From Bacteroidetes bacterium GWF2_33_38 (GTDB lineage: Bacteria; Bacteroidota; Bacteroidia; Bacteroidales; GWF2-33-38), in contig MEOF01000043.1 of the NCBI GenBank assembly GCA_001769505.1, positions 50,057 to 114,056 on the forward strand: 64,000 bases of DNA. Reading direction: 5' to 3'. Position 1 is the stretch's first letter. The number at the start of each line of letters is the position of its first letter. Positions 46,264 to 56,200 of the stretch are shown here, piece after piece. The notes beneath the pieces were generated by a model. That model did no database searches and was not told where the DNA came from. It saw only the letters and a list, made by a program, of their open reading frames with translations. The position numbers were made by a program, and so were the translations under genes.

Positions 46264-47344
46264 AATTCCTGAAATATTAGTAGTTGACGACACAATGCAG
46301 AATCTTCAAGTTGTAGGTAATATTTTGATGCAAAACGAATATGATGTAATTTTTGCTACAAATGCAACTGAAGCTCTTGAGGCAATCAGCTCTTCGATTC
46401 CCGATTTAATTTTACTTGATATAAATATGCCTGACATGGACGGTTTTTCGCTATGCGAGAAAATTAAAAGCATGTCAACTTTTAACGATGTGCCAATTAT
46501 TTTTTTATCGGCTCGAAATCAATACGAAGATATTATTAAAGGATTTAATGTTGGCGGTGTTGATTACATATCAAAACCATTCAACGAAAAAGAATTATTG
46601 CTAAGAGTAAAAACGCATTTAGATTTAAAATTAACCAAAGATAAACTTAACGAAGAAAGTATTTTTAAAAACCGATTAATCTCCATCATTGGACACGACT
46701 TAAGAGGCGTATTTGTAAATATTTCAGGGTTTGCCGATATGATATCGAAACAATTAGATTCATCAAACTCAAAGCTTAATTTAATGCTTGAACATATTTC
46801 CAAAAACAGTTTACAAGGTTCGCAATTGCTCGAAAATTTGGTTAATTGGGCTAAAATTCAAAGCAATCGCTTTCAATTCGATATAAAAACTCATAATTTA
46901 GCAGCAGCCTTAAGCTCTACCATTCAATTGGTTAAACTAAATGCCGATAAAAAAGACATAACGATTTTTAACAATATTCCCGAAAATCTAGAATTCGAGT
47001 TCGACGAAATAGCCTTAAATACTATTATTAGGAATCTGGTTTCTAATTCTATTAAATTTACTCAAACAGGCGGAAACATAAAAATCGAAGCATTTCGAAC
47101 ACCCGCAAATATTCAACTAAACATTGTCGATAATGGCGTAGGAATGTCAGATGAAGTTGCAGCCAAACTTTTCAATCCGAACACAAATCCAACAAATTTG
47201 GGAACAAATAAAGAAAAAGGCACCGGTTTAGGCTTAGTAATTTGCAACGAACTAGTTAAAAAACTTAGTGGCGAAATTAAGGTAAAAAGCCGATTAAATG
47301 AGGGCACTACTTTCAGTATATTGCTTAATGAATTAATTAAATAA
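46256..47344 (+). CDS. Receiver-histidine kinase fusion
   Basis: The protein has 362 residues. The N-terminal receiver (about 5-125) has Asp55 in LILLDINMPDMDG, Thr/Ser-type FLSAR and Lys in ISKPFNEKEL. The kinase follows directly, with phospho-acceptor His147 in SIIGHDLRG and a HATPase domain (NLVSNSIKFTQ, DNGVGM, GTGLGLVI). This REC-first layout suits a kinase controlled by phosphorylation from another kinase, most simply the hybrid kinase whose gene it overlaps by 8 bases. It is cytoplasmic. Confidence 0.9.
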   Translation: MSKIPEILVVDDTMQNLQVVGNILMQNEYDVIFATNATEALEAISSSIPDLILLDINMPDMDGFSLCEKIKSMSTFNDVPIIFLSARNQYEDIIKGFNVGGVDYISKPFNEKELLLRVKTHLDLKLTKDKLNEESIFKNRLISIIGHDLRGVFVNISGFADMISKQLDSSNSKLNLMLEHISKNSLQGSQLLENLVNWAKIQSNRFQFDIKTHNLAAALSSTIQLVKLNADKKDITIFNNIPENLEFEFDEIALNTIIRNLVSNSIKFTQTGGNIKIEAFRTPANIQLNIVDNGVGMSDEVAAKLFNPNTNPTNLGTNKEKGTGLGLVICNELVKKLSGEIKVKSRLNEGTTFSILLNELIK

Positions 47345-47350
47345 TTTACG

Positions 47351-47447
47351 AATGTGCTAATTTGATATTTTAAAAAACGAATGAACTAAAATGCTTAAAC
47401 CCGAACTAACACATTAGCACATTAAAACATTAGCACATTAACACATT
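47351..47447. repeat. AATGTGCTAAT repeats between the kinase and LamG genes
   Basis: AATGTGCTAAT occurs at 47351-47361, with reverse-complement copies (ATTAGCACATT) at about 47413-47423 and 47429-47439, then ACACATTAA runs. The first and second copies could form an eleven-pair stem. The same word recurs three times at 57950-57983. Confidence 0.75.
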
Positions 47448-47453
47448 AATGTT

Positions 47454-49229
47454 ATGAAACCAAAACTACAGCTTAAAACAAAAGTTAAAACAACTCAAAA
47501 ACTAAAATTACGAAGAGTAATTTTATGGAGTTCCGTTGCTGGCGGACTAAGTGTTTTTACGGTTATTATCCTAATTTGGATGAACAATTTAGGCGTTGTG
47601 AAAAATATGTATAGTAACGAAAATTCTTTAATAGCTTCGTATAAGTGGAGAAAAGATATTACGATTCATTCTAATGAATTCATAAATAATGATTTAACGA
47701 ATTTTACATTGTATGTCGAATTTCACGAAAACGATTTCAAACACAAAAGTTTTGGCGGAAAAATTGAATTAATCGATGCTACCGATATTTCGGTGTTAAA
47801 TGCAAACCTATCCACCAAGTTTAACCATAAAATTAAAGAATATAATCCCGAAACCGGCGATTTAAAAATATGGATTTTAATTGATACATTATTTGCTGAA
47901 ACTCCAACTCTCGTTACCTTGACTTTTGGAAACGAACTCGTTAATACAATCCATAACAACGATAGTGTTTGGACACAAAAATATTCTGGAGTTTGGGAAT
48001 TTGACGGAACATTTTCCGACGCTTCAGCTTACAATAATAATGGAGGAAATAATCAAAATCCATCTCTTAGTAATGCAAAATTATTAAAGGGAATACATCC
48101 CGACGGAAGCACTAAACATGTGCATATAAATAGCGACAGTTCTCTCGACTTTCAACTCGAAGGAACAATCTCAACTTGGATTTATTTAGACGAGTACAAG
48201 CATTATGGCGGAATTGTTCACAAAGGAGACAAAAAAAATTGGTCAGACGAAGCATTCAGTTTACAATTGTGGAACAACGACAGAATTCTATTTGCAATTA
48301 ACGATGAGAATACTCAGAGAAAAATATTTTCGGATAAAATTAACATAAATACTTGGTATCATGTTGTAGCCTCGTGGAGTCAAACAGGAATGAAAATATT
48401 TATCAACGGCGAACTTAGCACATCTTCAAACCAATCGCTAATTGTGCGAAATACAAACGGAGGAATAAATATTGGTGCACAACTCGAACAAAACTACAAC
48501 AATGCTTTAAGAAATTTACCTTTCAATGGCATTATCGATGAACTTGCAATCATAAGCGAAGCTGCATCCGACGATTGGGTTAAGGCTAGTTACAATAACA
48601 TTGACAATATGGACGCATTTTTATCAATCAGCACAACCAGTGAAATCGACTTCTCGCTTCCAGTTGATTTAATTAGCTTCACAGCCTTGCAGTTGGACAA
48701 TAAAGTTGAAATTCGTTGGTCAACTTTTAGCGAAAAAAACAATAGCCATTTTGACTTGGAAAAAAGTTTTGATGGCTTTACGTACACCAAAATTGATAAT
48801 ATAACTGGTGCTGGAAATTCATTTGTTCGACTCGATTATTCAAGCAATGATTACAACTTAGACGATTATAATGTGGTATTTTATAGACTAAAACAAGTTG
48901 ACTTCGATGGACGATACGAGTTTTTTGGACCGATTTCGATTAAAAGAGAAAAAACAAACCAAGCTGATATCATTGTAAACAACATTTATCCTAATCCGTT
49001 CGCAGAAATAATTAATGTTGACCTTACAAGTCCGATTGATGAAACAATTGAAATTGCTATTACCGACATGAGCGGGAGAATAATATTTACAATAACCGAA
49101 AACATAAACGAAGGTTTTAATCGTATTCATATCAGCAAAAATCTAGAAAATTTAAATCGAGGGAATTATTTAATTAAGATTGAATCTGCTGGAATTTTAA
49201 TTAAATCTTCGAAAATATTTAAATTTTAA
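47454..49229 (+). CDS. DUF2341/LamG surface protein, T9SS type A cargo
   Basis: The protein has 591 residues. The N-terminus has a basic stretch of about 22 residues (Lys/Arg-rich) before a hydrophobic helix (about 25-47), longer than an ordinary signal peptide. Then a DUF2341-like domain (about 60-180; KWRKDITIHSNEF, NFTLYVEF), a LamG/concanavalin-like domain (about 190-375; GTISTWIYLDEYKHYGGIVHKGD, NTWYHVVASWSQTGMKIFINGEL, NGIIDELAI) and a pre-sorting segment (VDLISFTALQLDNKVEIRWST, VVFYRLKQVDFDG). It ends in a type A sorting domain (IYPNPFAEIINVD, RGNYLIKIES). It probably binds glycans at the surface. It lies between signalling genes, 5 bases before the sigma54 regulator, so it is co-transcribed with it. 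Confidence 0.85.
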   Translation: MKPKLQLKTKVKTTQKLKLRRVILWSSVAGGLSVFTVIILIWMNNLGVVKNMYSNENSLIASYKWRKDITIHSNEFINNDLTNFTLYVEFHENDFKHKSFGGKIELIDATDISVLNANLSTKFNHKIKEYNPETGDLKIWILIDTLFAETPTLVTLTFGNELVNTIHNNDSVWTQKYSGVWEFDGTFSDASAYNNNGGNNQNPSLSNAKLLKGIHPDGSTKHVHINSDSSLDFQLEGTISTWIYLDEYKHYGGIVHKGDKKNWSDEAFSLQLWNNDRILFAINDENTQRKIFSDKININTWYHVVASWSQTGMKIFINGELSTSSNQSLIVRNTNGGINIGAQLEQNYNNALRNLPFNGIIDELAIISEAASDDWVKASYNNIDNMDAFLSISTTSEIDFSLPVDLISFTALQLDNKVEIRWSTFSEKNNSHFDLEKSFDGFTYTKIDNITGAGNSFVRLDYSSNDYNLDDYNVVFYRLKQVDFDGRYEFFGPISIKREKTNQADIIVNNIYPNPFAEIINVDLTSPIDETIEIAITDMSGRIIFTITENINEGFNRIHISKNLENLNRGNYLIKIESAGILIKSSKIFKF

Positions 49230-49234
49230 AACAG

Positions 49235-50413
49235 ATGAATAATCACATTCAGATATTATTGGTTGACGACGACAGTTCTTTGTTGGAACTTCTTTCGATG
49301 AATCTGATGATGGAAGAAAAGTATGACGTAACTACATTTCTTTCAGGAAAAGATTTTTTAGAATTTGTAAAAACAAACGATGCAGATATAGTTGTGCTTG
49401 ATTACAATTTGCAAGATGTTAGCGGGATTCAATTACTCGACGAAATCAAAAAAACAAAACCGCAGATTCCAATCATTTTCTTATCGGGTCAAAACGACGT
49501 TAATGTAGTTGTTGATGCTTATAACAAAGGTGCAAAAAATTACATTGTAAAAAGTCAAAACGCAATTGTAGAATTGGTCAATGCAATAAAAAATGTTGCC
49601 GAAACAGTTGTTCTTAAAAAACAGGTTGAATACTGGCAAGAACAAATCATTAATCGTAGCAATTACGAACATATTATTGGCGAAAGTCCAGCAATAATGA
49701 AAGTTTTAAAACTCATTCAAAAGGTCGAAAAAACCAATATTTTAACTTTAATTACGGGAGATAGCGGAACAGGAAAAGAATTGGTTGCCAAAGCAATACA
49801 TTTCAATTCAGATCGTAGAAAAAAGCCATTCGTTGCAGTAAACATTGCTGCATTACCCGACGATTTAGTTGAAAGTGAACTTTTTGGTTATGAAAAAGGA
49901 GCATTCACAGGAGCCGATAGTCGCCGTACCGGAAAATTTGAAGAAGCAAACGATGGAACAATTTTTTTAGACGAAATTGGAGAACTTGACTTAAATATGC
50001 AAACAAAACTGCTTAGAGTTTTGCAAGATAATATAATTACACGTTTAGGGAGCAACAAAGAAATTCAATTAAACACGAGAATTGTTGCAGCAACCAACAA
50101 AAATTTAGCTCAATCGGTTAAAGAAGGCACATTTCGCGAAGATTTGTATTATCGATTACAGGTTTTTCTAATTCAACTTCCGCCTTTGCGTGAAAGAGGA
50201 AATGATGTGATTATTCTCTGTAAATACTTTGTAAACGAATTTTGTAAATCAAACAAAATGCAAAACAAGATTTTTACAGCTGAAGCATATCGTAAAATAT
50301 TAGCACACAGTTGGCCTGGTAATATTCGCGAACTAAAATCATTTGTTGAACGCTCAATTCTCGTAAGCGATGGGCAAAATATTGATGTTGATGATTTAAT
50401 TTTTTCACCATAA
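49235..50413 (+). CDS. Sigma54-interacting response regulator without a DNA-binding domain
   Basis: The protein has 392 residues. The receiver (about 5-120) has the acidic triad and Asp56 in VVLDYNL. The AAA+ domain has Walker A GDSGTGKE (175-182), the sigma54 loop GAFTGA (222-227), FLDEIGEL, FREDLYYRLQ and WPGNIREL. The protein stops about 12 residues after the AAA+ C-terminal helices (SDGQNIDVDDLIFSP). The Fis-type helix-turn-helix normal for NtrC relatives is missing. HTH-less activators such as FlgR of Helicobacter are known to work from solution, so it may be functional. A truncation by the repeat-rich downstream DNA is the alternative. Confidence 0.9.
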   Translation: MNNHIQILLVDDDSSLLELLSMNLMMEEKYDVTTFLSGKDFLEFVKTNDADIVVLDYNLQDVSGIQLLDEIKKTKPQIPIIFLSGQNDVNVVVDAYNKGAKNYIVKSQNAIVELVNAIKNVAETVVLKKQVEYWQEQIINRSNYEHIIGESPAIMKVLKLIQKVEKTNILTLITGDSGTGKELVAKAIHFNSDRRKKPFVAVNIAALPDDLVESELFGYEKGAFTGADSRRTGKFEEANDGTIFLDEIGELDLNMQTKLLRVLQDNIITRLGSNKEIQLNTRIVAATNKNLAQSVKEGTFREDLYYRLQVFLIQLPPLRERGNDVIILCKYFVNEFCKSNKMQNKIFTAEAYRKILAHSWPGNIRELKSFVERSILVSDGQNIDVDDLIFSP

Positions 50414-50885
50414 ATAAGTTTGTAAAGTTGAAAGTATGTAAAGTTCGTAAAGTAGAATTTAAGCATGGCTGTCATTTCGAAATGAGCGGTAGCGATTGAG
50501 AAATCTATGGCAATTAAAGAATAGAGATTTCTCACATACGTTCGAAATGACAATCAGTCGCTTGGCTGTCATTTCGAGGGAAGTGAAACGACGAGAAATC
50601 TAAATTGTTTCTTGCTTTTGTAAGGTAGAGCAAAACAGATTTCTCACAGCAAGTTCGAAATGACAAAAAAAATGGAAGTTCGAAATGACAACAAAAAAGA
50701 AAAATATAACAATGGAAAAAAATGAATAAAGCGATAAACCAGTTGTCATTTCGAATTTATATGAGAAATCTCAGAAAAGAAAAAAGCTTTAAAACATTGA
50801 TTGTTGATGGAAATAATTGTAATTTAATGAAACTTTTTACTTCATTTGCGTATATACGAATAATCAGAACTTAATATACTCATAA
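50414..50885. repeat. TGTCATTTCGA element cluster 2, with GTAAAGTT repeats
   Basis: Bases 50418-50455 carry three near-copies of TGTAAAGTT. Complete TGTCATTTCGA elements lie at 50470-50552 (arms c then a) and 50567-50665 (b then a). Half copies lie at 50676-50690 and 50744-50773. No gene is supported. The last 100 bases lead into the receiver gene without a clear promoter. Confidence 0.85.
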
Positions 50886-51266
50886 ATGGAATATAATTGG
50901 ACAAATAAAACAATTCTAGTTGCCGAAGATGACGACGGCAATTACTTTCTTCTTCAATGTTATCTGGAGGAAACCAACATAAATATAATCAGAGCCTTAA
51001 ACGGTCAAGAAGCCATCGATATTTGTAAAACAAACGCAAATATCGATGTTATTTTAATGGATAACCGAATGCCCGAAAAAACAGGGCTAGAAGCTACCAT
51101 CGAGATTCGAAAATTTAACAAAAATGTTCCGATAGTATCGGTTACTGCATTTGCTTATGACGAAAACGAAATTTTAGCTTTTGAAGTGGGTTGCAATCAT
51201 TTTATGACAAAGCCATTAACTGAAGAAAATTTGTTTCCTGTTCTTGAGAAATATTTTAGTAAATAA
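50886..51266 (+). CDS. Single-domain receiver (CheY-like)
   Basis: The protein has 126 residues, a complete receiver and nothing else: acidic pocket VAEDDD, phospho-acceptor Asp59 in VILMDNRMPEK, Thr in SVTAFA and Lys in FMTKPL. It may serve as a phosphate shuttle or sink between the hybrid kinases in this cluster, since no Hpt protein is visible. It is isolated between two repeat clusters. Confidence 0.9.
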   Translation: MEYNWTNKTILVAEDDDGNYFLLQCYLEETNINIIRALNGQEAIDICKTNANIDVILMDNRMPEKTGLEATIEIRKFNKNVPIVSVTAFAYDENEILAFEVGCNHFMTKPLTEENLFPVLEKYFSK

Positions 51267-51549
51267 ATTATGATATACCGAACTAGCTGTCATTTCGACG
51301 AACCGACTGTCATTTCGAAATGAGCGATAGCGATTGAGAAATCTATAACAATTAAAGAATAGAGATTTCTCACAAGGAAGTTCGAAATGACAAGCGGAGT
51401 TTGGTTGTCATTTCGAGGGAAGTGAAACGACGAGAAATCTAAAAATTGAAATTGAAATGAGATTTCTCACATACGTTCGAAATGACAGAAAGGATTGGAT
51501 TTCTCACAAGAAACACGAAATGACAAGTAAAGAAAAAAAGTAATAATGC
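51267..51549. repeat. TGTCATTTCGA element cluster 3
   Basis: A half copy lies at 51288. Complete elements lie at 51308-51392 (arms c then a) and 51406-51487 (b then a). A right-hand half lies near 51513-51525. The spacer holds no gene. Confidence 0.85.
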
Positions 51550-53007
51550 ATGGATAAGTTTGATATTAATGTTCTGTACGTTGAAGATGATGTTTTAACC
51601 CAAACATTTTTCTCAAATATTATAACTCCAATCGTTGCTAATTTTTATATGGCATCGAATGCTTTAGAAGGTCTCGAAATTTTCAATAAACACGATATCG
51701 ATTTAGTAATTACCGACATTATAATGCCCGAATACGATGGGTTTTATTTGGTACAAGAAATTCGAAAAACGTCGAAATGCAAAGTAATTTTTGTTGCAGC
51801 CAATAATGATTCCGAAACCTTGATGCGAGCCATTGATTTGCAAGTCGAAGGATTTATTGCTAAACCTATTTCGTTTAAAAAAGTTTTTGAACTTTTAGAA
51901 AAATTTTCAACAGTAATACAAAACGAAAAACAAATCGAAGTATATAAAAATAATTTACTCAATTTGGTCGAAGATAGAACTAGCGAACTCACAGCACTAA
52001 ATGAAGAATACCGTGCTTTGAACGAAGAATACATATCACAAAATGAAGAATTGAACGAATTTAACAGAAAACTCGAAGAATCAAAAGAAAAAATTCTTAA
52101 AAGTGAGCACAAGTATCGGAGTTTATTCGAAAATATGAACGAAGCTTTTGCGTTTCACAAAATTATTTTAGACAACAACCATCATCCTATTGATTATAAA
52201 TTCATTGACGTTAATCCAGCATTTGAAAAAATGCTCAAAAAAAAGCGAATAGACGTAATTGATAAAACTGTTTGCGAAATATTTCCTGGAATTGAAAATG
52301 ATCCAGCCAATTGGATTCAAAAATATGGTAATGTTGCCTTAACCGGTAACCCAATAGCTTTCGAAGATTTTTCGATTCCGCTTCAAAAGTGGTATTCAAT
52401 TAAAGCGTACAGTCCTAAAAAGAACTTTTTCGCCGCTACATTTACCGATATCACAAACCGAAAACTATCAGAACAAAATTTAAAAGAAAGCGAAGCTCGG
52501 TTTAAAGCATTATCGGAATATTCGCACAATGCAATTTGTTTAGTTGACGAACATGCTAAAATTGTTTGGGCTAACCAATCATTAGCAAAAATGGGACAAT
52601 TAACAGTCGAAGAATTATGCAATTCTGAATCGTTTGCACAATTTATAGCACCAGAAAGTATTGAATTTGTAGTTTCAAATTTTACAAAATTTGTAATGGG
52701 CGAAGAATATGAACATCATTATTCGTTCTATTTTATTAGAACTGATGGAGAAATGCGTTTGTGCGAAAAATATATGACGCATTATACCGATAAAAATGGA
52801 AGCCGTTTTTTGGTTATCAGCATGCTTGATGTTACCGAACAACGTAAAAATGAAGCTGAAAAATATGCTCAATTAGAAGAATTGCAACGCTGGCAAAAAG
52901 TTACGCTTGGTCGAGAAGATAGAAATATGGAACTAAAAAAAGAAGTGAATGAATTGCTCAAACGCCTGAACGAGCCAATTCGTTATAAAAGTCAAAATGA
53001 AAACTAA
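51550..53007 (+). CDS. Receiver-coiled coil-PAS-PAS protein without output domain
   Basis: The protein has 485 residues. The receiver (about 5-120) has Asp56 in LVITDIIMPEYDG and Lys in FIAKPISFKKV. A long coiled coil (about 130-190; LTALNEEYRALNEEY) leads to PAS1 (about 190-310; YRSLFENMNEAFAFHKI) and PAS2 (about 315-440; FKALSEYSHNAICLVDEHAKIVW), then a short helical tail. No HisKA, HATPase, GGDEF or DNA-binding domain is present. It may be an adaptor that receives phosphate and senses a ligand, passing the signal by protein contact. The next large gene downstream is a multi-PAS kinase. Confidence 0.88.
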   Translation: MDKFDINVLYVEDDVLTQTFFSNIITPIVANFYMASNALEGLEIFNKHDIDLVITDIIMPEYDGFYLVQEIRKTSKCKVIFVAANNDSETLMRAIDLQVEGFIAKPISFKKVFELLEKFSTVIQNEKQIEVYKNNLLNLVEDRTSELTALNEEYRALNEEYISQNEELNEFNRKLEESKEKILKSEHKYRSLFENMNEAFAFHKIILDNNHHPIDYKFIDVNPAFEKMLKKKRIDVIDKTVCEIFPGIENDPANWIQKYGNVALTGNPIAFEDFSIPLQKWYSIKAYSPKKNFFAATFTDITNRKLSEQNLKESEARFKALSEYSHNAICLVDEHAKIVWANQSLAKMGQLTVEELCNSESFAQFIAPESIEFVVSNFTKFVMGEEYEHHYSFYFIRTDGEMRLCEKYMTHYTDKNGSRFLVISMLDVTEQRKNEAEKYAQLEELQRWQKVTLGREDRNMELKKEVNELLKRLNEPIRYKSQNEN

Positions 53008-53286
53008 AAATAATGAGATTTCTCACAGCAAGTTCGAAATGACAAATTGAAATTGGGCTGTCATTTCGAGGGAAGTGAAACGACGAGAAATCTAAAAGTT
53101 GAAATTGAAATGAGATTTCTCACAAGGAAGTTCGAAATGACAATCGGAGTTTGGCTGTCATTTCGAAATGAGCGATAGCGATTGAGAAATCTGACTTGTT
53201 TCACAGAATAGGGATCTCTCGCAAGAAACTCGAAATGAAAAGTAAGTTTGAAATGACAAAGAAAGAGAATCAATAAAAATAAAATT
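53008..53286. repeat. TGTCATTTCGA element cluster 4
   Basis: A right-hand half lies at about 53015-53044. Complete elements lie at 53059-53142 (arms b then a) and 53156-53240 (c then an a-like arm with a degenerate end). No gene is supported. Confidence 0.85.
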
Positions 53287-56200
53287 ATGGAAATAAGCAT
53301 TCCAACACTAATACTTGTTATCGGAATTGTTCACTTAATTCAACTTTCGATATTTGTACATCAGTATTATGTAAATAAAATTTATAAAGGAATAGGCTGG
53401 TGGGTTCTTTGGTGTTTAGCCGAAATAATCGGATTTACAGCTATGTTTTTTCGTAATATTCCTAATATTTTTCCATTAGTAGTTATCGTGCAAAATTTCA
53501 TGATTGTTGGTGGAGCTGCTTTCCTTTATATTGGTGTTAGAAAATTCTTTAATAAATCGGCAAACTTAAAGCTAATACTTCCCATTTTTTCCATTTTTGC
53601 ATTAAGTTTAGTTTATTTTTTGATAATTGAAGACAATATTCGCATCAGGTCGTTCATTATTGCAGCGACAATTGCTCTATTCGCATTTATTTCAGCATAC
53701 ACTTGTATTGTTTCTCGAAATAAAAATTTGAGAACAATGGCAAATTTTAACGCTGTAGTATTTATCATACATGGTAGCGTATTTGTATTTAGACTCTATT
53801 TATTTTTTACAAAAAATTATACCGAAGATATTTTTGCCCAAAGCATATATAATTACTTGCCATTTCTTGATGCCTTTATTATTGGCATACTTTGGACTTT
53901 TGGTTTAATTGTTATGATTAATCAACGTTTAAATTCCGAGTTGAATGAATCTAAAGACGAACTCCGTTTAATTTTTAATACAAGTCCCGACGCTGCAATA
54001 ATTACAACCGTATACGACGGAACAATCGTGGATATAAACGATAGTTTTACGTTAATATCAGGATTTACACGTCAAGAAGCAATTGGAAAACCAACTACCG
54101 AAATAAACCTATGGAAAACCAACGAAGATCGAATTAAAGTTGTGGAATTATTAGAAAAACAAGGCTATTGCGAAAATTTTGAAGCAACATTTCAACTAAA
54201 AAACGGATCTGAAATAATTGGTTTATTGTCGGCTAAAATAATTAATTTGCATGGTGTCCCTCATATTTTAAGCATTACACGTAATATTACCGAAATTAAA
54301 TTGCTCGAAAATGATGTAATAAAATTACTCGAAGAATCTGAACATTCCAAAAACGCACTTTTAAGCATTCTCGAAGACCAAATGTTAATTCAAGAAAGAT
54401 TGAAAGAAAGCGAAGAAAAATTTCGCAACCTATTCGAAAGTATGAATGTTGGAATTGGAATTGTTGATAAATTCGAAAATTTTATTTTTACAAACCCCGA
54501 AACCGAAAAAATATTTGGTGTAAAACAAGGTAATTTAGTTGGGAAAAATTTATCGGAATTTATTCCAATCGAAGATATGGAATTGATTTACAAAGAAACC
54601 GAAATTCGTAAACAAAAAATTTCAAGTGCTTATGAAGTCAACATAGTTCAACCTAATGGAAATAACAGATTAATTTTAATTTCAGCAGCTCCTCAATTTA
54701 ATTTATCTGGAGAATTTACAGGATCACAGGCAATTATTCAAGATATTACCGAGCAAAAACAAATTCAAAATGAACTCAAAAAAAGCGAAGAACAATATCG
54801 ATTTTTGTTTAACAACACAGGTGCAATATTCTGTATTATTGATGTTGATAAAACTATTTCGCTGATTAATCCAGAGTTTGAAAAAACACTTGGCTATACC
54901 AAAGACGAAGTTGAAAATAAACGTCCGTTTACAGATTTTATTCACCCCGAAGATTTGCCGAAAATGATTGAATATCATGTTCAGCGTCGAATTAATAAAA
55001 ATTCAGTTCCCAACAAATACGAATTTAGAATTGTTGACAAAAAAGGAAACTTTAAAGCCATGTATTTGAATGTGGATATGTTGCCCGGAACCGATAAGTC
55101 GATTGCAACCTTAACCGATGTAACTGATTTAAAAAATGCACATTCGAAAATTATTGAAAATGAAAACCGATATCGTTTAATATCGGAAAAAATAACCGAT
55201 GTAATTTGGTTAATGGATTTAAGCGGGAAAAGCAGCTATGTTTCGCCTTCAATTGAACGCTTTACCGGTTTTACTCCCGAAGAATATTTACAGCAAACTA
55301 TTGAAACACGTTTTAAAAAGGATTCTGCTATACATGCAATACAAGTCTTTGGTAATGAATTAAAAAAATATCAAGAAAATCCTGAAAAATTAGAAGGCTA
55401 TAGTATTAAAATGGAATTAGAATATCTGTGCAAAGATGAAAACACAAAATGGGGAGAATTAATTATTACTCCATATTATAACGAACAAAACAAACTTATT
55501 GGAATTCACGGAGTTACTCGTGATATTACCGAAAGAAAAGAAACAGAACAAACATTAAAAGATATTATTGAAAAAAATCCTATTTCAATTCAAATTGTTG
55601 ATAAAGATGGATATACGCAACATGTTAATCCAGCATTTATAAAACTTTTTGGTGTGTTGCCGCCTAAAGATTTTTCAATTTTTTCAAACCTTCAACATTT
55701 AAATCAAGATGTATATATTTTAAAAGTTAAAAATGGCGAAATTGTTCGTTTGCCCGATTTGTATTACAACCCACATGATTTTGTAAAAGAAACTCCTGAT
55801 AATCCTCAATGGATAAGTGCAATTATTTTCCCTTTAAAAGATAAAAATGGAGTGCCAGACAGGTTTGTTTTTATGCACGAAAATATTACCGAACGAAAAA
55901 ACGCAAATGAAACTATTTTTCAATCCAAAAAGGATTGGGAAGATACTTTTGATTCAATTACCGACATGATTACCATTCACGATAAAAATTACAATATCGT
56001 TCGTGCAAATAAAGCAGGAGATATAATGCTTAATCTTCCAACATTTAAAAATTTGGCAGAATCGAAATGTTATTCGTTTTATCATGGAGCAAGTGCACCT
56101 CCTGATGGATGTCCTAGTTGCGATTGTTTAAAAAGTGGTTTGCCAGGAGTTTTTGAATTATTTGAACCACATCTTAGTCGTTTTCTCGAAATTCGTGCTA

